This document shows, piece after piece, positions 35,126-43,647 of a stretch of DNA of 64,000 nt. Origin of the DNA: Hyphomicrobiales bacterium. Lineage in GTDB: Bacteria > Pseudomonadota > Alphaproteobacteria > Rhizobiales > Xanthobacteraceae. The notes under the pieces are model-generated. The model saw only the letters and a list, made by a program, of their open reading frames with translations. It was not told where the DNA came from and ran no database searches. Numbering within the stretch: position 1 is the stretch's first letter; every line of letters begins with the position of its first letter. Both the position numbers and the translations under genes were made by a program. Where the stretch lies: contig PNAI01000042.1 in NCBI GenBank assembly GCA_003169835.1, forward strand, positions 1-64,000. The letters run 5' to 3'.

Positions 35126-36478
35126 GTGTTCCGATTCAAGTCGCTCATGTCGTGGATCATTTTTCTGCACGTGGTCGTAGTGATCGCCACTGCGATCTTC
35201 ATGCCGCTGATCCTCTACTGGTTCCTGAGCACCGCCGCGAACGACCTCCACAACCAGGCCATGCGCAAGCAGGCGGAGGCGATCGCGCAATATCTTGTGC
35301 CCCGTGCCGAGGGCGGATGGACCTTCAATCTGCCGCTCGATCTTCACGACCTCTATTCCGAAGCCTACGGCCGTTACGCCTATGCCATTCTTGATGATAC
35401 CGGCCGCACGTTGTTTTCGTCCCGCGCCGATAAGATACCGATCTTCGATCTCAATTCTCACGCCGCCGAAGCCGAATACCTCAACATCCGGAGCGGCAAC
35501 AAGATCATCGCCGGCGCCAGCGTGCGCAAACAACTGGCCGGCCGGACCATATGGGTTCAGGTCGCGGAGGATTTGGCCCATCAGGATGTGATCATCGACG
35601 ACATTGTCGCGGATTTTTTTCAGCGTGTCGGCTGGGTGACGCTTCCAATCCTTCTCGTTTTGTTGGCCATCGACATATTCATCTTCCGCCGCGCCATGAT
35701 GCCGCTGATCCGCGCCTCGGAAGAGGCCCAGCACATCTCTCCGGCGAAGATCGACGTGCGGCTGACCTATGACGGGATTCCGAGCGAGATCTTGCCGCTG
35801 GTGACGGCGGTCAACGAGGCGCTCGACCGGTTAGAGAAGGGGTTTCAGCGCCAGCGCGAGTTCACCGCGGATGCGGCGCACGAATTGCGCACCCCGCTTG
35901 CTATTCTGCGCACGCGCATCGAGACCTTGCCGGATCAAAGCATCGTGAAATCGCTCCATCACGACATCGAAGGGATGAGCCGCGTCGTCAGCCAGCTGCT
36001 CGACTCAGCCGAGCTGGATACTTTCGTCGTCAATCCCGACGAATCCGTCGATCTGCAGCTCGTTTGTGCTGAAGTGGCCGAATTGATCGCACCGCTGGCT
36101 CTGGCGCAAGGTAAGACCATCACCATCGGCGGCGCGCGTGATCCGATCTGGATCCGCGGCAACGCGGAGATGCTGCACCGCGCCGTGCGCAATCTGGTTG
36201 AGAATGCGATCAACCATACGCCCAAGGACACGGCGGTCGAAATTGAACTCACCGCGGATGGGTTCGTGAGCGTGCTCGATCGCGGCCAAGGCATCGCCGA
36301 CGCCGAATGCGAAGTGATCTTTCAGCGCTTTTGGCGCCGCGATCGCCGCCAGGCGGGCGGCGCCGGCCTCGGGCTCTCGATCGTGAAGCGCATTGTCGAT
36401 GCGCACGGCGGCACCATCGCGATCAAAAATCGTCCCGGAGGCGGCGCGTGGTTTTCGGTGCACTTCGTCCGGTCTTAG
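35126..36478 (+). CDS. sensor histidine kinase of the metal efflux locus
   Basis: This 450-residue kinase has TM1 at about 9-35, a periplasmic sensor of about 130 residues, TM2 at about 168-187, a HAMP-like linker, and a HisKA domain with FTADAAHELRTPLAIL (His252). The ATPase domain shows NLVENAINH, LDRGQGI and GAGLGLSIVKRIV. The start is GTG 35126, one base after the regulator stop, with GAGGAAAA upstream; ATG 35147 is an alternative. The sensor region lacks an obvious metal-binding cluster. It is probably the partner of the preceding regulator. Confidence 0.92.
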   Translation: MFRFKSLMSWIIFLHVVVVIATAIFMPLILYWFLSTAANDLHNQAMRKQAEAIAQYLVPRAEGGWTFNLPLDLHDLYSEAYGRYAYAILDDTGRTLFSSRADKIPIFDLNSHAAEAEYLNIRSGNKIIAGASVRKQLAGRTIWVQVAEDLAHQDVIIDDIVADFFQRVGWVTLPILLVLLAIDIFIFRRAMMPLIRASEEAQHISPAKIDVRLTYDGIPSEILPLVTAVNEALDRLEKGFQRQREFTADAAHELRTPLAILRTRIETLPDQSIVKSLHHDIEGMSRVVSQLLDSAELDTFVVNPDESVDLQLVCAEVAELIAPLALAQGKTITIGGARDPIWIRGNAEMLHRAVRNLVENAINHTPKDTAVEIELTADGFVSVLDRGQGIADAECEVIFQRFWRRDRRQAGGAGLGLSIVKRIVDAHGGTIAIKNRPGGGAWFSVHFVRS

Positions 36479-36818
36479 CGGTATCCGGCGGCTGTCATCG
36501 AGACGTCGGCAAATAAGGCACGCAATCGGGCCCCCGAGGTAACCCAAATGTGTTTGCGCGTATCGGAGCTTCGCCCGAGTGTGTCAAAACCGGACGCATC
36601 CGCGCGCGCAGATAAAAGTTCCAAACTTATTCCGACAAAATGGAATGCAAATCTCCGAAACGCCTCCGGTGTGGAACGAATGTGTCAAAAGCAAATCAAT
36701 CAAATGCGACGCGATTAACCTTAATTATTTTTCTCGCGTCATAAAGATTAATTAAAATTGACGTTATTGGAGTTTTAACTCTTATTAACAAATCGTAAAT
36801 TTTCGAGTTGGGATCGCG
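36479..36818. other. AT-rich intergenic region
   Basis: This 340-bp gene-free stretch is clearly more AT-rich than its surroundings in its last 150 bp, with runs such as TTAATTATTTTT. Noted: inverted repeat GACGCGA-N19-TCGCGTC (36708-36714/36734-36740) and twice TGTGTCAAAA (near 36579 and 36681). It probably holds the promoter of the 36819 gene. No RNA gene was recognised. Confidence 0.4.
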
Positions 36819-37754
36819 ATGTCAGATTATGAAGTGTTGACTGTCAGCGATATGACGTCGAGGCGGGCTTCCGACGAACGCAGCGTTAGCGAACCCGCTC
36901 TGCACGGCGCTCCCTATCGACACGCTGAAAGCATGAGTTCGGCGGCGCGCAACGCGGGCCGATCTCTCGCCGCCAGATCGCTTAACAAACCGGTGCCCAA
37001 GGTTTCGCCGGAGAATGTCCTGCGAGCCTTCAACACCTGGGCCTTTAAACGTGAGCACCCCTCCGATCCGCAATTGATTTTGCAGGTTATCGCCGAAGCT
37101 GTCGCGCACGATAGGCCCGTTCCGTTCGTCGTCTACTGGGGCAAAGGCCCGCGCTGCCAGATCGATGAACATGATGTGAAATGCCTCGATTATCTCGCCG
37201 CCTTTGCGTCCCGCGTGTCGGCGGTCTACGCGCCGGGCGCCTTGATGAAATTGATCTTCACCGACACGCACGCACGGTTGAATGGATACACCGATCTTGG
37301 CATCCGCACCTATTGCGGCGCGATCGAAGCCCAAGCGCACCGGCGCGGTTTTGAAACTTGCACGCTGAGCAAGCTCATCGAAACGACGCAGGCGAAAGCC
37401 GAAGATTATCTTGATGACAAAGTGCCGGAAGACATGCTTGCGAAACTCTCCGCCAGCGCAATGAAATGGTATCACGGCGCTGACACTGTCGAACGCGGCG
37501 CGGTCACGTATTTTCACATGAACATGATCGAAAAGCGTGCGGTGGAGCTTGCGTTCCCCAACGCGATCTTTGCGACCTTCAACAGCAGCAAGTTCCGCAT
37601 CCTGTTTCCAAAGCGCATGCCGATTTTTTACATGTACTCCCTTCAGCGCGGGACGAGCGTCAAACCTTGGTTCCTGCCCGCCGATACGCCGCCGTGCGAC
37701 GCATCGTCCTGCCGATGCAGGTCTGCCAATTCCGGATCCGCTGATCGGCCGTGA
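36819..37754 (+). CDS. orphan protein with remote DIT1/PvcA (isocyanide synthase) resemblance
   Basis: This 311-residue soluble protein was not recognised by a firm family match. After about 65 disordered residues comes a region VYWGKGPRCQ, then LDYLAAFASRV, then VYAPGALMKLIFTDTH (136-151). Near the C-terminus are FPNAIFATFNSSKFR and RGTSVKPWF. The order of elements (basic loop, helix, YxPGA followed by a beta strand and D-x-H-x-R, then a P-x-A-I strand and a closing PW) recalls DIT1/PvcA isocyanide synthases, but key motifs differ, so this is a hypothesis. The last 25 residues (CDASSCRCRS...) look non-native and may reflect a frameshift. It has its own AT-rich promoter region. Confidence 0.6.
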   Translation: MSDYEVLTVSDMTSRRASDERSVSEPALHGAPYRHAESMSSAARNAGRSLAARSLNKPVPKVSPENVLRAFNTWAFKREHPSDPQLILQVIAEAVAHDRPVPFVVYWGKGPRCQIDEHDVKCLDYLAAFASRVSAVYAPGALMKLIFTDTHARLNGYTDLGIRTYCGAIEAQAHRRGFETCTLSKLIETTQAKAEDYLDDKVPEDMLAKLSASAMKWYHGADTVERGAVTYFHMNMIEKRAVELAFPNAIFATFNSSKFRILFPKRMPIFYMYSLQRGTSVKPWFLPADTPPCDASSCRCRSANSGSADRP

Positions 37755-37787
37755 TCACCCAATCTTTCGTTGGGAGGAATGCCAGTC

Positions 37788-38549
37788 ATGCGCGAATACA
37801 AAATTCTGCCGGCGGGTGACACGGCGCTGATTGTTGAATTCGGCGAAGGCATCGACCGGCGGCTCAGCCGCCTGGTCCTTGCTCTCGATCGGCGTCTCAA
37901 TGAAGCCAAGATCAAAGGCAGCATCGACGGCGTGGTCGAGACCGTCCCGACCTTTCGCTCGCTCATGGTGTATTACGACCCGCTCGTGCTGACTGCCGAC
38001 GCACTCAAAGCGCGCGTTGATAAATTGATGAAAGGTCTGCATTTGACCGAGCAGGCAGGGCGCGTGTGGCGCCTGCCGGTCTGTTACCATGAGCACCTAG
38101 CCCCCGATCTCGCAGAGGTCGCCACCCGCACCAATCTCTTGCCTGCCCAGGTCGTCGAGCGGCACAGCGCGGTGACCTATCACGTCTACATGCTCGGCTT
38201 CCTGCCGGGCCAGGCCTACATGGGCGATGTTCCGGCCGAACTCAATCTGCCGCGCCATCAAACGCCACGGCTGAAAATTCCCGCAGGTTCCCTTGCCATT
38301 GCCATGACGATGACATGCATCTTTCCGCTGGAGTCTCCTTGCGGCTGGCATCTCATCGGACGATCGCCCATTCCGCTGTGGGATGGCCGCCATGACGGCG
38401 GCGCGCTGCTCGCGCCCGGCGACCAGGTAAATTTCGCGCCGGTGTCGCTGCGTGAATATGAACGCCTGCTCGCCAAGGTCGCCGACGGCACCCTAAAGAT
38501 CGTGCCGGGCGAGGGGTCCAATGGCGCGGCGGTAGGAGCCGCCGCATGA
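37788..38549 (+). CDS. pxpB: 5-oxoprolinase subunit PxpB
   Basis: This 253-residue protein is PxpB (KipI homolog), a subunit of the ATP-dependent 5-oxoprolinase that opens pyroglutamate to glutamate. It has a cyclophilin-like fold and the motifs GDTALIVEFGEGID, LMVYYDP, TYHVYMLGFLPGQAYMGDVP and GGWHLIGRSP-like SPCGWHLIGRSPIPLWD. ATG 37788 is preceded by GGGAGGA. The stop overlaps pxpC by 4 bp. The third subunit, PxpA, is not in the window. Confidence 0.93.
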   Translation: MREYKILPAGDTALIVEFGEGIDRRLSRLVLALDRRLNEAKIKGSIDGVVETVPTFRSLMVYYDPLVLTADALKARVDKLMKGLHLTEQAGRVWRLPVCYHEHLAPDLAEVATRTNLLPAQVVERHSAVTYHVYMLGFLPGQAYMGDVPAELNLPRHQTPRLKIPAGSLAIAMTMTCIFPLESPCGWHLIGRSPIPLWDGRHDGGALLAPGDQVNFAPVSLREYERLLAKVADGTLKIVPGEGSNGAAVGAAA

Positions 38550-39598
38550 GTCCGGCGCTGCGCGTCATCTCGCCGGGTCTGCTGACCACGATCCAGGACC
38601 TGGGCCGGCCTGGCCATCAGCATTTGGGCATTCCGGTGAGCGGTGCGCTCGACCCCATCAGCTTGCGCGCGGCCAACGCGCTGGTCGGCAACGCGCCAGG
38701 CGTGGGCGCGCTCGAAGTGGCCTATGTCGGTCCAACGCTGAGCGTTGAAGCCGACGATGTGCGCATGTCCTTCGTCGGAGCCAAAGCCGCGATCGAAATT
38801 CTTCCCGACATCAACGCGTCCGCCGGCACGCTGATCGGTACCATGGAGAGCATTCATCTGCGGCGCGGCGACGTGGTGCGCATCGGCTCGCTCTGGGACG
38901 CGACGACGCTCTACGTGGCTGTCGAGGGCGGCTTCGACATCGCACCCGTGCTCGGCAGCGTATCCACCTACATCCGCGGCGGCATGGGAGGCTGGCAAGG
39001 GCGCGCGCTCGTTGCGGGCGACCTCTTGCCACTCGTGCAAAACACCGCGAGCGAGCACGATGAATTCCGGCTTGAGGGTCTGGACCTTAGCGCGCCCGAA
39101 CGCTTCCGTGTCATCACCGGACCGCAGGGCGATTATTTTTCCAAGCAATCGCTCGCGAGCTTTTTCGAAGGCAAATATACAGTGGCCGCCGGGTCCGACC
39201 GCATGGGCATGCGCCTCGACGGCCCCCATCTCGATCACCTGCGCGGCTACGACATCACCTCGGACGCCATAGCACCCGGCTCAATTCAAGTGCCGGGCAA
39301 CGGCAAGCCCATCGTGTTGCTGGCGGATCGTCAGACCACGGGCGGGTACCCTAAGATCGCAACGGTCATCTCGGCGGATTTGCCCGCGCTCGGCCGTCTG
39401 CCGATCGGGGCAAAGGTCGCATTCGAGCCGGTGACCATCGATGTCGCCGTGGCGGCACGGCACAAGCTGCTCGCCGAGATTGCAGGCATCGGCGGCAAGA
39501 TCGTACCGTGCACGCTTACCGGAGCGAATGTCACGCCGAGATTGCTCGACAGCAACCTGATCAGTGGCATCGTCGACGGCCAAGGCTGGGCGGCATGA
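38546..39598 (+). CDS. pxpC: 5-oxoprolinase subunit PxpC
   Basis: This 350-residue protein is PxpC (KipA homolog), the second half of the biotin-independent-carboxylase-like 5-oxoprolinase. The family start LRVISPGLLTTIQDLGRPG is followed by GIPVSGALDPISLRAANALV and RMGMRLDGP. The closing ADRQTTGGYPKIATVI is typical. It is coupled to pxpB (ATGA) and precedes an EamA-type transporter by 13 bp. The same fold occurs in urea amidolyase, but the pairing with PxpB favours oxoprolinase. Confidence 0.93.
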   Translation: MSPALRVISPGLLTTIQDLGRPGHQHLGIPVSGALDPISLRAANALVGNAPGVGALEVAYVGPTLSVEADDVRMSFVGAKAAIEILPDINASAGTLIGTMESIHLRRGDVVRIGSLWDATTLYVAVEGGFDIAPVLGSVSTYIRGGMGGWQGRALVAGDLLPLVQNTASEHDEFRLEGLDLSAPERFRVITGPQGDYFSKQSLASFFEGKYTVAAGSDRMGMRLDGPHLDHLRGYDITSDAIAPGSIQVPGNGKPIVLLADRQTTGGYPKIATVISADLPALGRLPIGAKVAFEPVTIDVAVAARHKLLAEIAGIGGKIVPCTLTGANVTPRLLDSNLISGIVDGQGWAA

Positions 39599-39611
39599 GA
39601 GGCTGGACGGC

Positions 39612-40634
39612 ATGAGCGCTGCGCAGCAGTTGCGGGAGTACTCCACCGGCCGTGCAGTAAGTTCGGCGCCCCGCAAACCGGCCGCCGTGCGCAAGAGTGA
39701 TATTCCGCGCGGCATCCTTTTCATGATCGCGGCGAGCCTGTTGTTCGCGCTCTCCAGCGCACTCGCAAAATGGCTGGTCGCGCTCTATCCGGTCGGCGAG
39801 GTGATGTTCTTCCGCTCGTTTTCCTCGCTCGTCATCTGCGCCTTCTTCATCCTTCCGTTCACCGGCTTTTCGGTCTTCGCCACCAAACGCCCGCGCGACC
39901 ACGTCGCGCGCGGCCTTTCGCAATCGATCTCGCAGACCTTCACGGTGATCGCGCTCGGGCTGATGCCGCTTGCCGGCGCCATCGCCATCAATTTTTCCGC
40001 ACCTTTGTTCGCGGCGCTGATTTCCATCGTATTTCTCAAAGAGCGCTCCGGCTTTGTGCGCTGGACCGCGCTGCTGGCGGGATTTTTCGGCGTCCTCATC
40101 GTCACCAATCCGGGCGCCGATTCATTGCAGGTCGGTGCGCTGTTCGCGCTCGCCAATGCCGTGATGTACGGCAGCGTCACCGTCGCGGTGCGCGGCATGT
40201 CGAAGACTGAATCCGCCAACACGCTGTTGATGTGGCAGATGGTCACGCTGGCGTTCTTCCATACCTTCCTGCTTTTTTTCGGCTTCCAATGGCCGGCGCC
40301 GGCAGACGCCGGGCTGCTCGTCGCCAGCGGAATTATCAACGCAGGTGCGCAGTACTGTTGGACGCGCGCGCTTCATCTTGCGCCAGCTACGGCGGTATCG
40401 CCGTTCTATTATTTCCTGCTGGTGTGGGCTTTGCTGATCGGATTTGTCGTGTGGGACGAGGTGCCGACGATCGGGCTCCTCATCGGCTCCGCGATTGTCG
40501 TGGCATCGGGATTGTTCTTGCTCTGGCACGAGGCGCGCCGCAAGGTCGCAACCAAGCGCGAGTTCCGCGCAATGGAAGATGCTCTCAGGCTATCTCAGCA
40601 GAGATTCAATAATATGGGCGGGCAGCGTCGCTAA
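39612..40634 (+). CDS. EamA/DMT family transporter
   Basis: This 340-residue inner-membrane protein has ten TM helices in two EamA repeats. The first repeat begins GILFMIAASLLFALSSALAK, and a second begins after about residue 180. A cytoplasmic N-terminal extension of about 35 residues and a polar C-terminal tail are present. DMT members move metabolites or amino-acid-like compounds. It follows pxpC in an operon, so it may carry pyroglutamate, glutamate or a related product. ATG 39612 is chosen, just after the pxpC stop. Confidence 0.9.
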   Translation: MSAAQQLREYSTGRAVSSAPRKPAAVRKSDIPRGILFMIAASLLFALSSALAKWLVALYPVGEVMFFRSFSSLVICAFFILPFTGFSVFATKRPRDHVARGLSQSISQTFTVIALGLMPLAGAIAINFSAPLFAALISIVFLKERSGFVRWTALLAGFFGVLIVTNPGADSLQVGALFALANAVMYGSVTVAVRGMSKTESANTLLMWQMVTLAFFHTFLLFFGFQWPAPADAGLLVASGIINAGAQYCWTRALHLAPATAVSPFYYFLLVWALLIGFVVWDEVPTIGLLIGSAIVVASGLFLLWHEARRKVATKREFRAMEDALRLSQQRFNNMGGQRR

Positions 40635-40655
40635 TTCCGTCAAAACCGAAAGCGC

Positions 40656-43325
40656 CTAGGCAGCCTTGGTTTTCTTCTGCGAGCCCCACTTGGCGATGGT
40701 CTCGGGAACATTCTCGATCGGGACGGGGGCGCTGTAGAGATAGCCCTGCACCTCGTCGCAGCCGAGCGTCGTAAGCAATCGCTGCTGATCTTCGGTCTCC
40801 ACGCCTTCTGCCGTGGTCGTCATGCCGAGCGCGCATGCGATGCTGACCACCGCTTGCACGATGACGATATGTTCGGAGCTGTCCTTGAGGTCGGAGACGA
40901 ACGCGCGGTCCACTTTGATCTTGTCGAACGGAAAGCTGCGCAGATAGCTGAGCGACGAATAACCGGTGCCGAAATCGTCGAGCGAAATGCGCACGCCAAG
41001 GTCCTTGATCCGGCGCAACGTCGACAGCGTGCTGTCGTTGTTTTCCATGAAAATGCGTTCGGTGATTTCGAGCTCCAGCCGTCCCGGCGCAAGGCCCGTC
41101 TCCTTGAGCGTCTGTTCGATCATGTGAAACAGATTGGGCGCGGTGAATTGCTTGGGCGAAAGATTGACCGCAATCCGCAGATCGTCCGGCCATTGCGCGG
41201 CCTTGCGGCACGCTTCCCGCAATGCCCACTCGCCGAGCGGCAAAATAAGCTCGCTGTCTTCTGCCACCGGGATGAACAGCGCCGGCGGCACCATGCCCTT
41301 GACCGGATGACGCCACCGCGCCAGCGCCTCGAAGCCGGTGATGACATTGGTCCGCAGGTTCAGGATCGGCTGATAGTGCAGCTCCAGTTCGTTGCGCTCG
41401 AGCGCTTCGCGCAGATCCAATTCCATCTGCCGGCGGTCGTTGAGCTCCTTGTTCATTGCCTTTTCGTAGAACTTGTAGGTGCCTCGATTGCCCGCCTTGA
41501 CCGAATAGAGCGCAAGATCGGCGGCCATCAGCAGGTCGTCGACGTTCTCGCCATCCTGCGGCCCGATTGCGATGCCGATGCTCACGTTGGATCGGATGCG
41601 ATAGCCGTCGATCTCATAGGGTTGCGCGACCGCAACAATCAGGCCAGTTGCAAGCACCTCGATCGCCGCGCGCGTCACCAACGAGGGCACCACGATGGCG
41701 AATTCGTCGCCGCCGAGCCGCGCCAGAATATCGGTTGCCCGCAGCGACAGCTTCAAGCGCTTCGCCACTTCTTGCAGGAGCATGTCGCCGATTCGATGGC
41801 CAAGCGTGTCGTTGATCACCTTGAACCGGTCGAGATCGAGGAACAGCACGGCAAATTCGTTTTTCGGCAGCGCGCTTCCGGGCACCGGAGTTGCAAGCCG
41901 CGTCATCTGATCGAGCGTGGAGCGGAACACGCGCCGGTTCGGCAGACCGGTCAGCGGATCCTCGGCCGCCAAGCGCGCCACATGCGCTTCCGCCTCCCAC
42001 CGTTTTGTGATGTCGGTGAAGGTCTGCACGAAACTGCCATCGGGAAGATGCCCGCTGCGAACCTCGATCACGGTTCCATTCGGCATCAAGCGCTCGCAAA
42101 CGGCGACCTGGCTCGAGGCATTGCTCGCCATGGAATGCTCGAACAGCTCGCGTCCGTTCGAGGTGGCGGCGTTACGAAATTTTCCGTGCTGCGTCTGGTA
42201 TTCGATGAGCTGATCGAATCGCGGCGGCTTCTTGATGAACTCAGGCGGCAGATCCAGCAACTCGCCGCACCGTGCGTTGATAATCGGAATCTGAAGGTCT
42301 TTGGTGACCATCATGATTCCCTGGCTCATGTTCTCCAGCGTCAGTTGCAGCTGCTGAGATTTGATCCTTGCCTTCGCCTCGGTATTGAGAATGCGTTCCA
42401 CCGCCGCGAGGATGATCAGTGTCAGAATGGCGGCAATGGTTACATTCAGTCTCAAAGCGGAAAGCGAGTCTTTGAAAATCTCATTTTTATCGCTGCTTAC
42501 ACTCACCCACAAAGGATGACCTTTGACCTTGCGGATCGTCACCAATTGCGCCTCGCCGTCGGGGAAGCTGTTGTCTTCGAACGTGGTGTTCGCGCCGGTC
42601 TGCAAGCGGGCGAACAGCTCGGTATTTGCGAGGTCCTGGCCAAGCTTGTAGCCGCCGGCACTGCCGCCACTGGAGCGCACGACGCCGTCGCTGCCGATCA
42701 GCGAGATCGACACCGGCGATCCGAAGTCGATTTTTTCGTAGAATTTTGTCAGATGCTCAGGGTCGAGCGATGCCACCACCACGCCGCCGAAACTTTTGTC
42801 GCTATTCAAGAAGCGCCGCGTAATCTGCACCGACCATTTTCCGCTCACGCGGCCGACAACTGGCTTGCTGATGAACAGCTGATCTGTCGTGCTGTTGAGG
42901 TGGATGCGATAGTGCTCCCGGTCGCTCAAATCCATGGGTGGAGCCGGCTGAGGTCCGGCATTCGACGCGCGCATGATACCCTTGGCGTCGATGATCGCGA
43001 CCTGAACGATGATCTCGCTCAGCACGTCCGTGGTGTTGGCGATGGTGGTGAAATCGGTTGTGTCCTTGCGCGACTCGATGCTCTTGCGCAAATACAACAG
43101 CGCTTTGTCGATCTCGCCGATCGAGCGAAGCACGTTCTCTTCGAACACCATCGCGAAGTTCTGATTGTCGCGTTCGGCTTCTCTTTTGTCGGTCTGAAAA
43201 TCTTCAAAATATTTTAGCGCCACGCCGCCCCAAAGCATGGCGATGATCACGGCGCCGAATATGGCCGAGCTGCGCCGCTCAGTGATCAGTTTTGGCAGTT
43301 GCAAAATGTGCCAGTTTTTCGCCAC
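40656..43325 (-). CDS. GGDEF-EAL protein with periplasmic sensor and PAS-like domain
   Basis: This 889-residue inner-membrane protein turns over cyclic di-GMP. It has TM1 (about 20-38), a periplasmic Cache-like sensor (about 40-290), TM2 (about 293-313), a PAS-like domain (about 325-440), GGDEF (about 450-620) with intact RLGGDEF, and EAL (about 640-880) with GFEALARWRHP, ITERIFMEN, DDFGTGYSSL and AEGVETEDQ. Both active sites look intact, so it could make or break c-di-GMP; many such fusions act as phosphodiesterases regulated by the GGDEF half. It is transcribed alone from a 320-bp upstream region. Confidence 0.93.
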   Translation of the reverse strand: MAKNWHILQLPKLITERRSSAIFGAVIIAMLWGGVALKYFEDFQTDKREAERDNQNFAMVFEENVLRSIGEIDKALLYLRKSIESRKDTTDFTTIANTTDVLSEIIVQVAIIDAKGIMRASNAGPQPAPPMDLSDREHYRIHLNSTTDQLFISKPVVGRVSGKWSVQITRRFLNSDKSFGGVVVASLDPEHLTKFYEKIDFGSPVSISLIGSDGVVRSSGGSAGGYKLGQDLANTELFARLQTGANTTFEDNSFPDGEAQLVTIRKVKGHPLWVSVSSDKNEIFKDSLSALRLNVTIAAILTLIILAAVERILNTEAKARIKSQQLQLTLENMSQGIMMVTKDLQIPIINARCGELLDLPPEFIKKPPRFDQLIEYQTQHGKFRNAATSNGRELFEHSMASNASSQVAVCERLMPNGTVIEVRSGHLPDGSFVQTFTDITKRWEAEAHVARLAAEDPLTGLPNRRVFRSTLDQMTRLATPVPGSALPKNEFAVLFLDLDRFKVINDTLGHRIGDMLLQEVAKRLKLSLRATDILARLGGDEFAIVVPSLVTRAAIEVLATGLIVAVAQPYEIDGYRIRSNVSIGIAIGPQDGENVDDLLMAADLALYSVKAGNRGTYKFYEKAMNKELNDRRQMELDLREALERNELELHYQPILNLRTNVITGFEALARWRHPVKGMVPPALFIPVAEDSELILPLGEWALREACRKAAQWPDDLRIAVNLSPKQFTAPNLFHMIEQTLKETGLAPGRLELEITERIFMENNDSTLSTLRRIKDLGVRISLDDFGTGYSSLSYLRSFPFDKIKVDRAFVSDLKDSSEHIVIVQAVVSIACALGMTTTAEGVETEDQQRLLTTLGCDEVQGYLYSAPVPIENVPETIAKWGSQKKTKAA

Positions 43326-43647
43326 GCCCTGTACTCATTTATGAATTTAGCAAAGCTTATTTCTCTTGTGTTTCATTGGCCTTAATACGCGAGCAACCGC
43401 TTTTGTATGGACAACAACAATTTAACGGCCGGAAAAACAAATCTGCTGTTCCAGAATCGATCAGTCGCCGCGAAATATCGTGTGAATCTCACGTTTTGCC
43501 GCGCGCCGAATACACTTAATTTTGTCTGATGTTTTGCTCTTAACAACGTGCGCTGCAATCGAGCATTGGCGTTCGAGCCGCGTGATCGTCAGGGTGGATA
43601 TTGCGAATACAATTTCAACCCTGACCGGTAATAGCTGCGGTGTTCGC
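43326..43647. other. intergenic region upstream of GGDEF-EAL gene
   Basis: No gene was found here. It is somewhat AT-rich near 43340-43450. The inverted repeat GTCAGGGT-N22-ACCCTGAC (43588-43595/43618-43625) lies 22 bp past the DUF1501 stop codon and might act as a terminator, although no T-run follows. The short palindrome CGTG-N7-CACG near 43479-43493 was also noted. Confidence 0.35.

Noticed and set aside
40854-43217. A 787-codon plus-strand open frame
   Set aside because: It is antisense to the GGDEF-EAL gene, which has all catalytic motifs.
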